Part shown: one piece after another, positions 35,994 to 45,182 of the stretch
Layout of the letters: every line of letters begins with the position of its first letter
How positions within the stretch are numbered: the first letter of the stretch is position 1
DNA from: Calditrichia bacterium
GTDB lineage: Bacteria > Calditrichota > Calditrichia > RBG-13-44-9 > J075
Direction of reading: 5' to 3'
Assembly: GCA_028284905.1 (NCBI GenBank)
Contig: JANQQU010000085.1
Span: 62,001-126,000 of the forward strand
Length of the DNA: 64,000 nucleotides
Program-made: the position numbers and the translations under genes
The notes under the pieces: generated by a model
Databases searched by the model: none
What the model was told of the DNA's origin: nothing
What the model saw: only the letters and a program-made list of their open reading frames with translations

Positions 35994-38378
35994 TTATTTA
36001 ATCAGCATCATTTTTCTAACCTGCTGGAATTCACCGGCAGTGATCTGGTAGAAATACAATCCACTGGCAGCATGCTGGCCATTCATATTCTTGCCATTCC
36101 AACTGACATTATGATAACCGGCGCTCAAATTTTCGCTGACCAATGTGTTAACCAGCTGTCCATTGATGTTGTAAATCTTCAAGGTAACGTTGCTGGCTGT
36201 TGGCAGCGCAAACTTGATTGTTGTGCTGGGGTTAAAGGGATTCGGATAGTTCTGCGCCAAATGAAATGCTTCCGGCAGGGCTGCAATTGAACCATCGTCG
36301 CCGGTTTTCCGCAGGCCGCGGCCATGCTCCAGGCCGATCCGGGCATCTTCCCAGGCATCACGGTATTCTTTGACAGCGCGGTCGTGATCGCCATCAGCGA
36401 TTTCATCGGCGGCCTCGGCGAGGTCTGCCTGGGCAGCAGCGATGCGGCTATCAGTTTCCGGATTTCCGGCAAATTCCTGTGCTTCCGCCAGCTTGGTTTC
36501 CGCCAGCGTTTTTGCCAGGGCGACGATCGCATCGATTTCGCCGGTCGCGGTAGCACCATCAGACTCAGCATCCTGTAATTGCTCGACGGCATCCTGCAAA
36601 TCATCGAAACCATTGCGAATATTCCCATTATTGAAATCAGCAATCGCATCTGCCAGTTCTTCGATCGCATCTTCCAGGTCGGCATCCGCGGCGTTGCTAT
36701 AGCCACCATTATCGATCAGATCCTGAACGTCGGCGATGATCGCATTGACGTCGCCCTCGGCATCCATCCCCTGGGCAATAGCACTACCAAGGTGAATGGC
36801 CCACTGCAATTCCTTGTAAGCGCTGCAATAGCGACGCAAAGCCTGATCCGGTTCGCCATTGGCCAGTTCGTCGGCGGCATCGGCAATGTAGTCTTCACCA
36901 TCAGCGATGTAATCATCCACGATGGCGCTGCCAGCAAAAGTTTGCGCCGTTGCCAACGCTGCCTGCACCAAGCCATCGGCGAGGTCGATCAACGCCTGGA
37001 TGCAATCGGCGATATCGGCACCATCATCAGCAGCTGCCATTAAATCTTCTGCAGCTTCTTCCAGCACTTTCAGACCCTCTTTGTAATCGTTGCTTTCAAA
37101 ATAATCCTGTGCGGTTTCCAGGTCGCTGATCGCATTATTCAGATCATTGGCGGCTGCGGGGGGCAGAGCTTCGTCAGCCAGCTTCTCATTGATCGCATCG
37201 ATGATCGCCTGAATTTGTGCTGCCGGTCCTTCAATCAATTCAAAAACGTAGGTTGTACCGATAAAAGGATATACTTGGCCGGGTGCGCCAACAAATAGGG
37301 TATTGCCGACAATATCGCTACTGGCGCCAAAAGCCTCTGTACCGGTAATCATCTGCAGTTTTTTCCAAACTTCTACATCATCCCGGACATAAACATGAAT
37401 CTGATTTTGGTTGTTGTTTGCTGCAATAAACAGCATATTTTCGCCGATACTCACGCGGGAGCCAAAGCGGTAGAAAGGGGGAATTGGATCTTGCGGATTG
37501 GTAATTCTTTTCGTCTCCACCCAGGTGTTGCCCGTCAGTTGAAATTCATAAACAGCGCCTTGAATACCATTACCCGGCTCAGAAACCGTGTTGGCGCCAA
37601 TAAAAATTTCTTCACCTTCGATAGTAACTTGTCTCGGATTGCCCGCATTATCATCACTGGTGACCAGGATTTCATGCAATGCCCAGTTGCCGCCGCTGCG
37701 GTGATATACGTAGGGACTGTCATTTGCGACAACAGCGTAATCACCGGAAATCCCAACAGTAAGGCCAAACAGGGAAGTAGAATAGTCATTCGGATTCGCA
37801 GCGAATCTTTCAACCTCGCCCCAGGTGCCTGCGACACATTCAAAAATGTAGGTTGCACCCCTGTCATCATCTTCCCAATGAGCACTGGCAATCACATAAT
37901 TACCAGACATGGATACATCATGCCCAAAGCGTGCCCCCGTTTCATTTGTGCTGGAATTCAAGCTTTGCACTTCTGTCCAGACACCTCCAATCAGTTCGTA
38001 AAAATAAAGTTTGCCGCTACCATCGACATGGGGGGCGCTAACCACTGCTTTATTCCCATCGATCGCAACAGAATGGCCGTATCCCCCGGCGGCGCCGTTG
38101 CCGTCACTAAGGATATCATCTTCCAGCCAATCGCCATTGCTGTCTTTTTTATAGACATAGACTTTGCCTTCCCGGGTACCGATAAAAGCATAATCACCGT
38201 CCGCTGCGATGTCCCAGCCAAAATTTGAAAGTGCGGTGATCTCACTGCCTTCCAGCGTATCCGCCGGTTCAAAGCTCTGGGCGAAAAGCATGCCACTAAA
38301 TAAAATCAAGAAGCAAAATGCCCATTGTAAAACTGGACTGCTGTTGCGAATAGAACGGTTATAATGAGTCTGTCTCAT
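35994..38378 (-). CDS. Surface protein: FG-GAP-like propeller, helical stalk, sorting domain
   Basis: A 794-residue secreted protein with a signal peptide (WAFCFLILFSGMLFAQ, about 20-35). Head repeats span about 40-385, each with an FGxxVAIDGNKAVVSAP or ISGDYAVVAN block and a YVYxxxGGxW block, as in FG-GAP type propellers. Stalk A (about 400-693) is shared with the genes ending at 19262 and 25440. The sorting module (about 702-794) starts like the RRMILLK type (LKIYNINGQLV) but ends FQQVRKMMLIK, so it is a mosaic of the two variants. The frame extends to 38504, but the ATG at 38378 has AAGGAGATATGTT upstream and leads straight to the signal peptide. It is the most upstream of the six-gene run. 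Confidence 0.86.
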   Translation of the reverse strand: MRQTHYNRSIRNSSPVLQWAFCFLILFSGMLFAQSFEPADTLEGSEITALSNFGWDIAADGDYAFIGTREGKVYVYKKDSNGDWLEDDILSDGNGAAGGYGHSVAIDGNKAVVSAPHVDGSGKLYFYELIGGVWTEVQSLNSSTNETGARFGHDVSMSGNYVIASAHWEDDDRGATYIFECVAGTWGEVERFAANPNDYSTSLFGLTVGISGDYAVVANDSPYVYHRSGGNWALHEILVTSDDNAGNPRQVTIEGEEIFIGANTVSEPGNGIQGAVYEFQLTGNTWVETKRITNPQDPIPPFYRFGSRVSIGENMLFIAANNNQNQIHVYVRDDVEVWKKLQMITGTEAFGASSDIVGNTLFVGAPGQVYPFIGTTYVFELIEGPAAQIQAIIDAINEKLADEALPPAAANDLNNAISDLETAQDYFESNDYKEGLKVLEEAAEDLMAAADDGADIADCIQALIDLADGLVQAALATAQTFAGSAIVDDYIADGEDYIADAADELANGEPDQALRRYCSAYKELQWAIHLGSAIAQGMDAEGDVNAIIADVQDLIDNGGYSNAADADLEDAIEELADAIADFNNGNIRNGFDDLQDAVEQLQDAESDGATATGEIDAIVALAKTLAETKLAEAQEFAGNPETDSRIAAAQADLAEAADEIADGDHDRAVKEYRDAWEDARIGLEHGRGLRKTGDDGSIAALPEAFHLAQNYPNPFNPSTTIKFALPTASNVTLKIYNINGQLVNTLVSENLSAGYHNVSWNGKNMNGQHAASGLYFYQITAGEFQQVRKMMLIK

Positions 38379-38606
38379 AACATATCTCCTTAAAGAATAG
38401 TGATTGGTTTCTGCATTACCATCCAGGTGTATTTCCTTCCCTTCCACTGCCGGTAACCGGTTATTTACTGCATAATCAAACTGGTATAAAGGTATCGGAA
38501 TCACCCGGGGAATGCTTTCACCACCGTGCCCAATGCATGCACAATTGTCTCATGGAAATGATGGTTATGCACAGATGTCTCATTTTTATGAACTGATGTC
38601 TCTGAC

Positions 38607-38840
38607 GCTCCCGATGGTCGCTGATGGTTCCACTCACTGCGTTCGTTCATGGCTCCGCTCCCTATGGTCGCTAAGGTTGCACTCACTACGTTCGTTGATG
38701 GTTGGCCTTCGGCAGGAAATACATTCCTTTAACCATCAGAGACCGAAGGGAACGGAGCCATTAGCGACCAACGGGAGCGGAGCCATTAGAGAGCCGATAG
38801 GCGAACGGAACCATGAACGAACGCAGTGAGTGGAACCATC
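38607..38840. repeat. Left palindromic array of the four-helix-bundle cassette
   Basis: Roughly 25-base units (GGTTCCACTCACTGCGTTCGTT, GGCTCCGCTCCCTATGGTCGCT and variants) run in one orientation for about 95 bases. They turn at a 35-base centre (38700-38734, starting GGTTGGCCTTCGGCAGGAAA), then run back in reverse complement to GAACGCAGTGAGTGGAACC. The array ends 44 bases before the four-helix-bundle ATG. A second array behind that gene has the same centre in the opposite orientation. Confidence 0.85.
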
Positions 38841-38883
38841 TCCACAGGTCTTGAGTAACACTTCGAAACAGGGGGAACCAACC

Positions 38884-39264
38884 ATGTCAGAGAAAAAATA
38901 CCTTTCACTGAACGATGTCCGTGCATACCGGCGGGCGTTTAATCTGTCCAATTTTGTTTGGGAAGTTGTGCTGCGTTGGCAGACGTTTGCCAGGCAGACG
39001 GTGGGGAGGCAGTTTGTCACTTCGATCGATAGTATTTCCGCAAATGTCGCTGAAGGATTCGGACGCTACCATAAACGGGATCGGATTCGCTTCTATCGCT
39101 ACAGCTACGGCTCGTTAAAAGAGGGGCTGGACTGGAATGAGAAATCGCGAGTGCGGGGCCTGATTTCCAGTGAAGAGTATCAACATATTTATGAACAATT
39201 GTCTCGAATTCAGGTGGAAATAAACAGCTTGATTAAGTTTACGGAGAAAAGGTTGAAGGTGTAG
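38884..39264 (+). CDS. Four-helix-bundle protein of the S23/IVS family
   Basis: A 126-residue protein matching the family found inside 23S rRNA intervening sequences and elsewhere, and related to the Avd protein of diversity-generating retroelements. Signatures are AYRRAFNLSNFVWEVV in helix 1, RQFVTSIDSISANVAEGFGR leading into helix 2, RIRFYRYSYGSLKEGLDW in helix 3 and EEYQHIYEQLSRIQVEINSLI in helix 4. Basic helix surfaces suggest nucleic-acid binding, and homologues form homopentamers. The ATG at 38884 follows GGGGGAACCAACC. It is transcribed opposite to both neighbours. It lies between two large palindromic arrays, the right one beginning in its own stop codon. No rRNA or reverse transcriptase is nearby. 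Confidence 0.88.
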   Translation: MSEKKYLSLNDVRAYRRAFNLSNFVWEVVLRWQTFARQTVGRQFVTSIDSISANVAEGFGRYHKRDRIRFYRYSYGSLKEGLDWNEKSRVRGLISSEEYQHIYEQLSRIQVEINSLIKFTEKRLKV

Positions 39265-39494
39265 GTTCCACTCACTGCGTTCGTTGATGGTTCCGCTCCC
39301 TGTGGTCGCTAAGGTTCCGTTCGCCTGACGGCTCACTCATGGCTCCGCTCCTTGCAGTCGCTAATGGTTAAGAAAAGTTTTTTCCTGCCGAAGGCCAACC
39401 ATGAACGAACGCAGTGAGTGGAACCTTAGCGACCCCAGGGAGCGGAGCCATGAACGACCAGCGGGAGTGGAACCATCAACGAGCTCAGCGAGTG
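39264..39494. repeat. Right palindromic array of the four-helix-bundle cassette
   Basis: The same unit family as the left array. It starts in the TAG of the four-helix-bundle gene (GGTTCCACTCACTGCGTTCGTT from 39264) and turns at 39366-39400, whose reverse complement matches the left centre over its first 20 bases. It returns to GAACGCAGTGAGTGGAACC and beyond. Its last unit overlaps the stop codon (39485-39487) and final codons of the minus-strand HTCS gene. Confidence 0.85.
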
Positions 39495-42400
39495 CCTTTC
39501 ATAAACGCTTTCGGAGACATCCCAAATTCCTTTTGAAAAGATCGGGAAAAATACGCCTGACTGTTGAAGCCGGTTTGGTAAGCAATTTCCGTGACGGTAC
39601 CGGCTTGCTGACGGAGGAGATCGGCGGCACGGTGTAAACGGACGGTGCGGATAAAATCTGTGGCGGATTTGCCGGTGAGGGCCTTCAGTTTGCGGTGAAG
39701 GTGACTGCGGCTAAGGTTGAGGGCATCCTGCAGTGTGTCGATGTCAAAATTTTCATCGCTGATGTGTGTTTCCACGATTTCAATCGCTTTTTTCAGGAAG
39801 GTTTCGTCGAGAGAATTCACCGTTACTTCCGACGGTTTCAGGGTGACTGATTGGGAGAAAAGAGCCTGTAGCTTGCGGCGCTGCTTCACCAGATTGCGCA
39901 CGCGGAGATTTAGCTCACGGGAATCGAACGGTTTGCTGAGATAATCATCAGCGCCGGTTTCCAGGCCAAGGAGTTTGTCATCCTGAGTCGCTTTTGCCGT
40001 GAGGAGAATGACCGGAATATGGCTGGTGCGTTGATCGCTCTTCAGCTTTTTGCATAACTCGTAGCCATTCATTTTCGGCATCATAATATCGCTGATGATG
40101 ATGTCCGGCAGGCTAGCCAGTGATTGCTGCCAGCCAACTTCGCCATTTTTCGCCTCGAGTATTTGGTAATTTTTTTGAAATTGATCATCACCATTGTCCA
40201 GCAAACAGCTTCGCATGTAAGCGCGGAAATCGCTGTGATCTTCAACCAGCAGAATAGTGGTCGATTGCTGGTCTTCCGGGAGTTCCGGCGTTTTATCTTG
40301 CCCTTTATCATCTGCAGCGGAAATCTCTGCCAATGGATTTACAGTCGCATCCTCATAGTTCGGTTCAAAAACATCCTGGGAAATCGGCTTCACTCTTTTC
40401 GCGGTATGGATGGCGGCAACGACATCTTCCGGAGGCAGGTGGGCTTTCCCCAGGGGCAGACGAACGGTAAATGTGCTGCCCTTGCCTTCAATACTTTCCA
40501 CCTCAATCGTTCCATAATGGCGTTCAACCAAATCCTTACAGAGGGCTAACCCGATACCGGTGCCTTCATACTCACGAGTTGCAGAGCTATCTGCCTGATA
40601 AAATCGGTCAAAGACATGAGGCAGGCGCTCTGCAGGAATACCAATGCCAGTATCGCTAACCCGTATGAGGAACAATTCCGCATTCCGCATTCCCAATTCC
40701 GCACTCCCAATTCCCAATTCAACCGTTACTTTGCCTCCTTTGGAGGTGAACTTCATTGCGTTAGAAATAAGGTTGTTAAGGATCTTCTCCAGGAAATCGC
40801 GATCGAAATATAAAGGCTTATCCGATTGATGAATTTCCGCAACACCTTCATTGACGATCAGTCGCAAAGTAACCTGCTTTCGTTCCGACCATGAAGAAAA
40901 ACCCATCGTCAGGCCTTTCAGGTAATCGACAATGTCACCGGGGGCTGCCTGGAGCGGCAAGCGACTGTTTTCCAGGCGGGAAAGATCCAGTAGTTGGTTG
41001 ATGAGATGATAGAGCCGCCGGGCATTGCGCTGAATGATATCCAACTGCTGCTGGGTAGATTCGCTTGGTTTTTGGGAAAGCATTTGATCGACCGGTCCCA
41101 TAATCAAGGTTAACGGCGTGCGGAACTCGTGGGAAATATTTGTGAAGAAACGTGTCTTCAGGCGATCCATCTCCTTCAGGCGTTCAGTCTCACGGCGTTC
41201 CTGTTCGCTCCGTAACGATTCCATTTCCAGATTATGCTTCAGACGTTGGCGATTGATCTCGTAGCGTTGGAAAAGAAATAAAGCACCGACAATCAGCAAA
41301 AAATAAGCAATATAAGCCCACCAGGTTCGCCACCAGGGCGGTGTAATGGTGATTTTTAATGAACTGCCATTGCGGGTCCAAATATTATTGGTGGCAGCCG
41401 CTTGAAAATTAAATGTGTAATTCCCCGGTGGTAATCCGGTATAGTGGGCCTGGCGGTTATAATTATTCTCAACCCATTCATTGTCATAGCCTATTAAACG
41501 ATACCGGTAGCGGTTTTTTTCCGGCACCCGATAATGCAAGGCGAGCATATCAAAAGTTAGAGTATTTTGATGATAGGGCAGAGTGATTTCCTGCAATTCG
41601 GCAACAGGCCGGTCTATCGGTGAATTTTCTGCACCGGGGATTAATGGTTGGTAATGCACCTGCAGACCATTGAGGAGTGTGTGTGGCGTATCGATTTCCG
41701 TTGTGAAATCCGTTGGGCTGAAAACATCAAAACTCTTAAGACTGCTAAAGACAAATTCTCCGGATCGGGCTTTATGGGCATTATTCCCATAAAAATAGGT
41801 GAAGTCTTCACCGGTGAGCCCGTCTTCCGGGGTGTAGATGCGAATATGGAGGATATCCCGGTTTTGTTGATCCAATGTTATTTTACTGAGCCCATTGCTG
41901 GTGCCCAGCCATAAATTGCCATTATCGTCTGCAAGCAAGGAGGATATATCATTCGATGGCAATCCGTCCTCGGTGGTGAAATGTTCGAATTCAGCGGTTT
42001 GTTGGTCCAGACGATTTAAGCCGCCCCCAAAAGTAGCTGCCCAGATGTAGCGTTCCGGTTGTAACGGATCGGGCAGAACGGCATGCACTCGATTGTTGCT
42101 TAATGATGATTGCTGCCCGGGGTCATGTTGAAATATTTCAACGGCAGCGTTGTTGATTGTGAAACGCAACAGGCCAAACTGGGTACCAACCCAGAGCAAA
42201 TCTGCATTTCCCTCAGCAAGCGCAAAAATATAATTTTCTTCACTCGCCTGCGGCCAATCAGCGATCTTAAATTCCGCCGTTTCCCCGGTCGCCGGGTCAA
42301 TTCGATAGAGATAATTCGCTGGTTCGGGTGGGAGTTGCCGGACCGGGTTTGTTCGTAAAAGGGTTGATATGCCTGCCCAGATATGCCCGCTGCCGGCTTC

Positions 42401-43924
42401 CAGCAATGCCGTAACGTTATTGTAGCGAAATATCGGGTTTTCAGATTCCGCTCGCAGATAATGCCGAAGGATCTGACCGGATTGATGATCATAATGATAT
42501 ATGCCGTTACCTTCCAAACCGAACCAGAAATTACCACGGCTGTCTTCAAGAATCTTATTGTAAAATATCCAATCTTTCTGACCATAGGCTTTGCTTGTTT
42601 GCAAGCGGTCGAGATTGCCCTTCTCCGGACTGCCGGTATAGATATTTTCATTAATCAGCCATAAATTCTGGCGGGAGTCCAGATAAGCCGTTCGTAAATT
42701 AAAAGGAGAGGCTTTAAGCAATTTCCGAAAGGCATCCGGATAGGTGTAAAAACGGGCTGCTGCCGGATCATAGCGATAGAGGCCATTGGCTGAGGTTATC
42801 CAGACAAGGCCAGTGCGATCCTCATAAAGACTATGCAGAGCTGCATCTACAAATTTTACATCTCCTGTGGGAAGTAGTAAATCTTCTGCCTGAAGCGTTT
42901 GCAAGAATATTCGCTTATTGAGATCAAAAATAAATAACTTATCCTCCCATATGCCCGGTATCCACAATTCCGGACCCATTGGGCCGGAACGTTCCCAAAA
43001 CCGATTGCCGGTACTATTGTTTAAAATGAAAAGTGGATAGAACTCAAATTGCCAGGGATTTTCCCGTCTCTCCACGCCAAAAATTCCATAATTACCGACG
43101 CCCCAGACCTGGCCATTGCTCAACGTCTGAATATCCGTTATCTGGTAGGTATCCGGCGTTTTTATTGAATCTGGTAAGTATTGGTTCTGGGGCAGAATGT
43201 TAAACTGTGGGGTTGCAGGAGAGAGCGGATTGAATTCATCGTCGCCCTGGTTCGTTAATAGAAAAAGCCCGTCATTGGTGCCAATCCAAAAATGATTATC
43301 AGGATCGATGTGCAGCGAATTGATGTAATTCCGGGGGGAGCTCAGGTTTTCCGGTGTAATAGGGAAGTAGTCAATCTGATACGAATTTTCCGGAGAATCC
43401 CGGCGTTGCATCCGGTAGATGCCGGAATAAGTAGCCAACCAAAAATTGCCGGCAGCATCTTCGGTTATATCCGAGACAATTTTCTGTTCGGCAAGGATGC
43501 GAGTTGGAGAATCCAATCTGAAGTGCTGAAACGAAGCGGTTTCCGGGACGAAGCAGTTCAGTCCGTTATCGGTGCCGACCCAGAGTTTGCCCTGGGAATC
43601 TTCATAAAGACTGCTAACATTGTTGCTGGACAAGGAGGTGCTGTCAAATGCAATCCGGGTAAAAGTAGTAAACTGATAGCCATCATAACGAATCAGTCCG
43701 GCCCCTGCACTGCCAAGCCAGAGAATACCGTGCCGATCCTGAAGAATCGCGTTGAGGTTTTTTTGCTTTAAATCCTTATCCGCGCCGATTTTTTCCAGAC
43801 GAAGTTGCTGAAAAAGATAAGCATCATTATTTGATTGCCTGCTCGACGCTTGTGGATAAATAAGTGCGTTGAAAACGATCGTAAAGATAAAAAGCTGTAT
43901 TACTCTTAATTTCATTAACAGCAT
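39485..43924 (-). CDS. Hybrid two-component system regulator (HTCS)
   Basis: A 1479-residue one-protein signalling system of the Bacteroidota type. It has a signal sequence, periplasmic Reg_prop propeller repeats (about 45-710, for example DRHGILWLGSAGAGLIRYDG) and a Y_Y_Y domain (about 740-845). A transmembrane segment lies near 855-880, and the HisKA domain has His in NISHEFRTPLTL (about 925). An ATPase domain has SDTGIGIP, a receiver has Asp in ISDIMMPKMNG (about 1275), and an AraC-type helix-turn-helix lies at about 1370-1475. Such proteins sense glycan fragments and switch on degradation genes; the GH8 gene 1.4 kb beyond is a possible target. A palindromic repeat is inserted in frame at residues 1068-1084. 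The start could be the ATG at 43924 or 43915. Confidence 0.93.
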   Translation of the reverse strand: MLLMKLRVIQLFIFTIVFNALIYPQASSRQSNNDAYLFQQLRLEKIGADKDLKQKNLNAILQDRHGILWLGSAGAGLIRYDGYQFTTFTRIAFDSTSLSSNNVSSLYEDSQGKLWVGTDNGLNCFVPETASFQHFRLDSPTRILAEQKIVSDITEDAAGNFWLATYSGIYRMQRRDSPENSYQIDYFPITPENLSSPRNYINSLHIDPDNHFWIGTNDGLFLLTNQGDDEFNPLSPATPQFNILPQNQYLPDSIKTPDTYQITDIQTLSNGQVWGVGNYGIFGVERRENPWQFEFYPLFILNNSTGNRFWERSGPMGPELWIPGIWEDKLFIFDLNKRIFLQTLQAEDLLLPTGDVKFVDAALHSLYEDRTGLVWITSANGLYRYDPAAARFYTYPDAFRKLLKASPFNLRTAYLDSRQNLWLINENIYTGSPEKGNLDRLQTSKAYGQKDWIFYNKILEDSRGNFWFGLEGNGIYHYDHQSGQILRHYLRAESENPIFRYNNVTALLEAGSGHIWAGISTLLRTNPVRQLPPEPANYLYRIDPATGETAEFKIADWPQASEENYIFALAEGNADLLWVGTQFGLLRFTINNAAVEIFQHDPGQQSSLSNNRVHAVLPDPLQPERYIWAATFGGGLNRLDQQTAEFEHFTTEDGLPSNDISSLLADDNGNLWLGTSNGLSKITLDQQNRDILHIRIYTPEDGLTGEDFTYFYGNNAHKARSGEFVFSSLKSFDVFSPTDFTTEIDTPHTLLNGLQVHYQPLIPGAENSPIDRPVAELQEITLPYHQNTLTFDMLALHYRVPEKNRYRYRLIGYDNEWVENNYNRQAHYTGLPPGNYTFNFQAAATNNIWTRNGSSLKITITPPWWRTWWAYIAYFLLIVGALFLFQRYEINRQRLKHNLEMESLRSEQERRETERLKEMDRLKTRFFTNISHEFRTPLTLIMGPVDQMLSQKPSESTQQQLDIIQRNARRLYHLINQLLDLSRLENSRLPLQAAPGDIVDYLKGLTMGFSSWSERKQVTLRLIVNEGVAEIHQSDKPLYFDRDFLEKILNNLISNAMKFTSKGGKVTVELGIGSAELGMRNAELFLIRVSDTGIGIPAERLPHVFDRFYQADSSATREYEGTGIGLALCKDLVERHYGTIEVESIEGKGSTFTVRLPLGKAHLPPEDVVAAIHTAKRVKPISQDVFEPNYEDATVNPLAEISAADDKGQDKTPELPEDQQSTTILLVEDHSDFRAYMRSCLLDNGDDQFQKNYQILEAKNGEVGWQQSLASLPDIIISDIMMPKMNGYELCKKLKSDQRTSHIPVILLTAKATQDDKLLGLETGADDYLSKPFDSRELNLRVRNLVKQRRKLQALFSQSVTLKPSEVTVNSLDETFLKKAIEIVETHISDENFDIDTLQDALNLSRSHLHRKLKALTGKSATDFIRTVRLHRAADLLRQQAGTVTEIAYQTGFNSQAYFSRSFQKEFGMSPKAFMKGTR
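40673..40720. repeat. GGAATGCGGAATT-type repeat inside the HTCS gene
   Basis: On the minus strand, tandem GGAATTGGGAATTGGGAGT- and GCGGAATTGGGAATGCGG-like units encode ELGIGSAELGMRNAELF in a loop of the ATPase domain. The same unit family forms the palindrome at 61682-61763. In the paralogous HTCS the corresponding loop is different and about four residues shorter. Confidence 0.75.
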
Positions 43925-44085
43925 CCGTTTCTGGTAAAGTTGAGTAATAAACTCAGTCCCCTCAGAAGAAATTATTCTATCAAAAATGATAAGTTGGAGA
44001 AGTTCTCAAAAAGCAGGATTATTGCGCTTTTTAGAATTTATAGCCGAGTTAAATTATAATTCTTCACTTGATTCGTTTGCCCCTG

Positions 44086-44952
44086 TTAGTAACCATGCTT
44101 CTTTAAAACATCTTTCAAAGCATTATTTAAGTCCGCTTGTTGTTGGTCATCCAATTCTGTTTTGTATTTGGCATTTGTATTTGCGAGCTTATAGCGTTGC
44201 AATCGCGATTTAAAATAAGCATTCCATTCCAAATCGCAAAATTTTGTTACCGTTTGAAAGGTGGCAATTGGATCGTCACATAAGTCTTCGTATCTAACGG
44301 TCATGATTTGCGATGTTTTTAATTGGCTGATAGCGGCTTCCGCAGCATCCATCAGGATTTTGTATTGAATCGCAGCCAGCACAACAAAAGATCTCTTCGA
44401 GGCATCCCATTCCTCCTGATAGGCCGGGGAGAGCGGTCCCCAGCGCCATTTCTCCGGCCCTTCCCAGCCCCGCCAAAAATCGACATTGAGCAGCGAGTTT
44501 GCCACACCCCGACCATCTCGAACGACATGGATAAACTTTGCTTCCGGAAATATCTCCGAGAGAAATCCGGTTCTCGGCCAGCCGGTGATTTTTAGTAAAA
44601 GGCGGGATCGATGCTTTGTGAGGAGTTTTGAGGTTGCGTTTTGGATTTGCACTTTTGCTTTTGGGGTTAAGTCACTGGCCAACAAATCCCTGGCGGGAAT
44701 GCTAAATCCCGGTGCATAATACTCCCAAAAACAATAGCACTCTTCCGGCTGAATTCTTCGGCGGAGAATATTCGTGATTTTCCGATTGTCGAGTAACGTC
44801 ATTAACAATCGATTGTAATGCAATTTCTGCGGATAGCGGTTTGCCAGCGAAGAAAGCCAGGATAGGTTTGGATGTTCCGAAAGCATCCGTTGAAATATCG
44901 TGGTGCCGCTCCTCCCGGTGCCAAAGATAATAATCGGTTTTTGAGATGCCAT
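44086..44952 (-). CDS. Sulfotransferase family protein
   Basis: A 288-residue cytoplasmic PAPS-dependent sulfotransferase. The 5'-phosphosulfate loop is FGTGRSGTTIFQRML (10-24). The 3'-phosphate block is VVRDGRGVANSLL (143-155), with Arg145 and Ser153 as expected. A typical YEDL follows in the C-terminal half. It should transfer sulfate from PAPS to a hydroxyl of a carbohydrate, lipid or protein; the acceptor is not predictable. AAGGGAATTT precedes the ATG at 44952. It stands alone between an HTCS gene and the divergent GH8 gene. Sulfation of an exopolysaccharide (a cluster lies 8 kb further on) is one possible role. Confidence 0.85.
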   Translation of the reverse strand: MASQKPIIIFGTGRSGTTIFQRMLSEHPNLSWLSSLANRYPQKLHYNRLLMTLLDNRKITNILRRRIQPEECYCFWEYYAPGFSIPARDLLASDLTPKAKVQIQNATSKLLTKHRSRLLLKITGWPRTGFLSEIFPEAKFIHVVRDGRGVANSLLNVDFWRGWEGPEKWRWGPLSPAYQEEWDASKRSFVVLAAIQYKILMDAAEAAISQLKTSQIMTVRYEDLCDDPIATFQTVTKFCDLEWNAYFKSRLQRYKLANTNAKYKTELDDQQQADLNNALKDVLKKHGY

Positions 44953-45182
44953 AAATTCCCTTGTGCCTTTGCGAGAAAATTGCCAACCGTAGCAGAAACA
45001 TCATTCTTTATCGATAGTTTAGTAGCGTAGAAAAAAACGGCCTTGCGCCAATACAATTTTGGGGATTTGTTTTTTCAGAAAATGTTGGAGAGTGTCTTAT
45101 ATTAAGTTGTTTATCTTTTGGAATTTGTTTTATATGAAGGCAGAAAAAAGTTCTCGATAAATGGCGATTAAAACAAAAGGAA

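Noticed and set aside
38575-38606. Duplicated GATGTCTC words that might be an insertion-sequence end
   Set aside because: Two 8-base words are too little; there is no transposase, no matching terminal inverted repeat and no target duplication nearby.
38830-38883. Longer four-helix-bundle protein starting at the ATG at 38830
   Set aside because: The extra 18 residues start within the last unit of the left palindromic array and have no ribosome site; the family homology starts at the ATG at 38884.
38884-39264. Diversity-generating retroelement based on the Avd-like fold
   Set aside because: No reverse transcriptase, template repeat or variable repeat with adenine-specific differences was found within the window.
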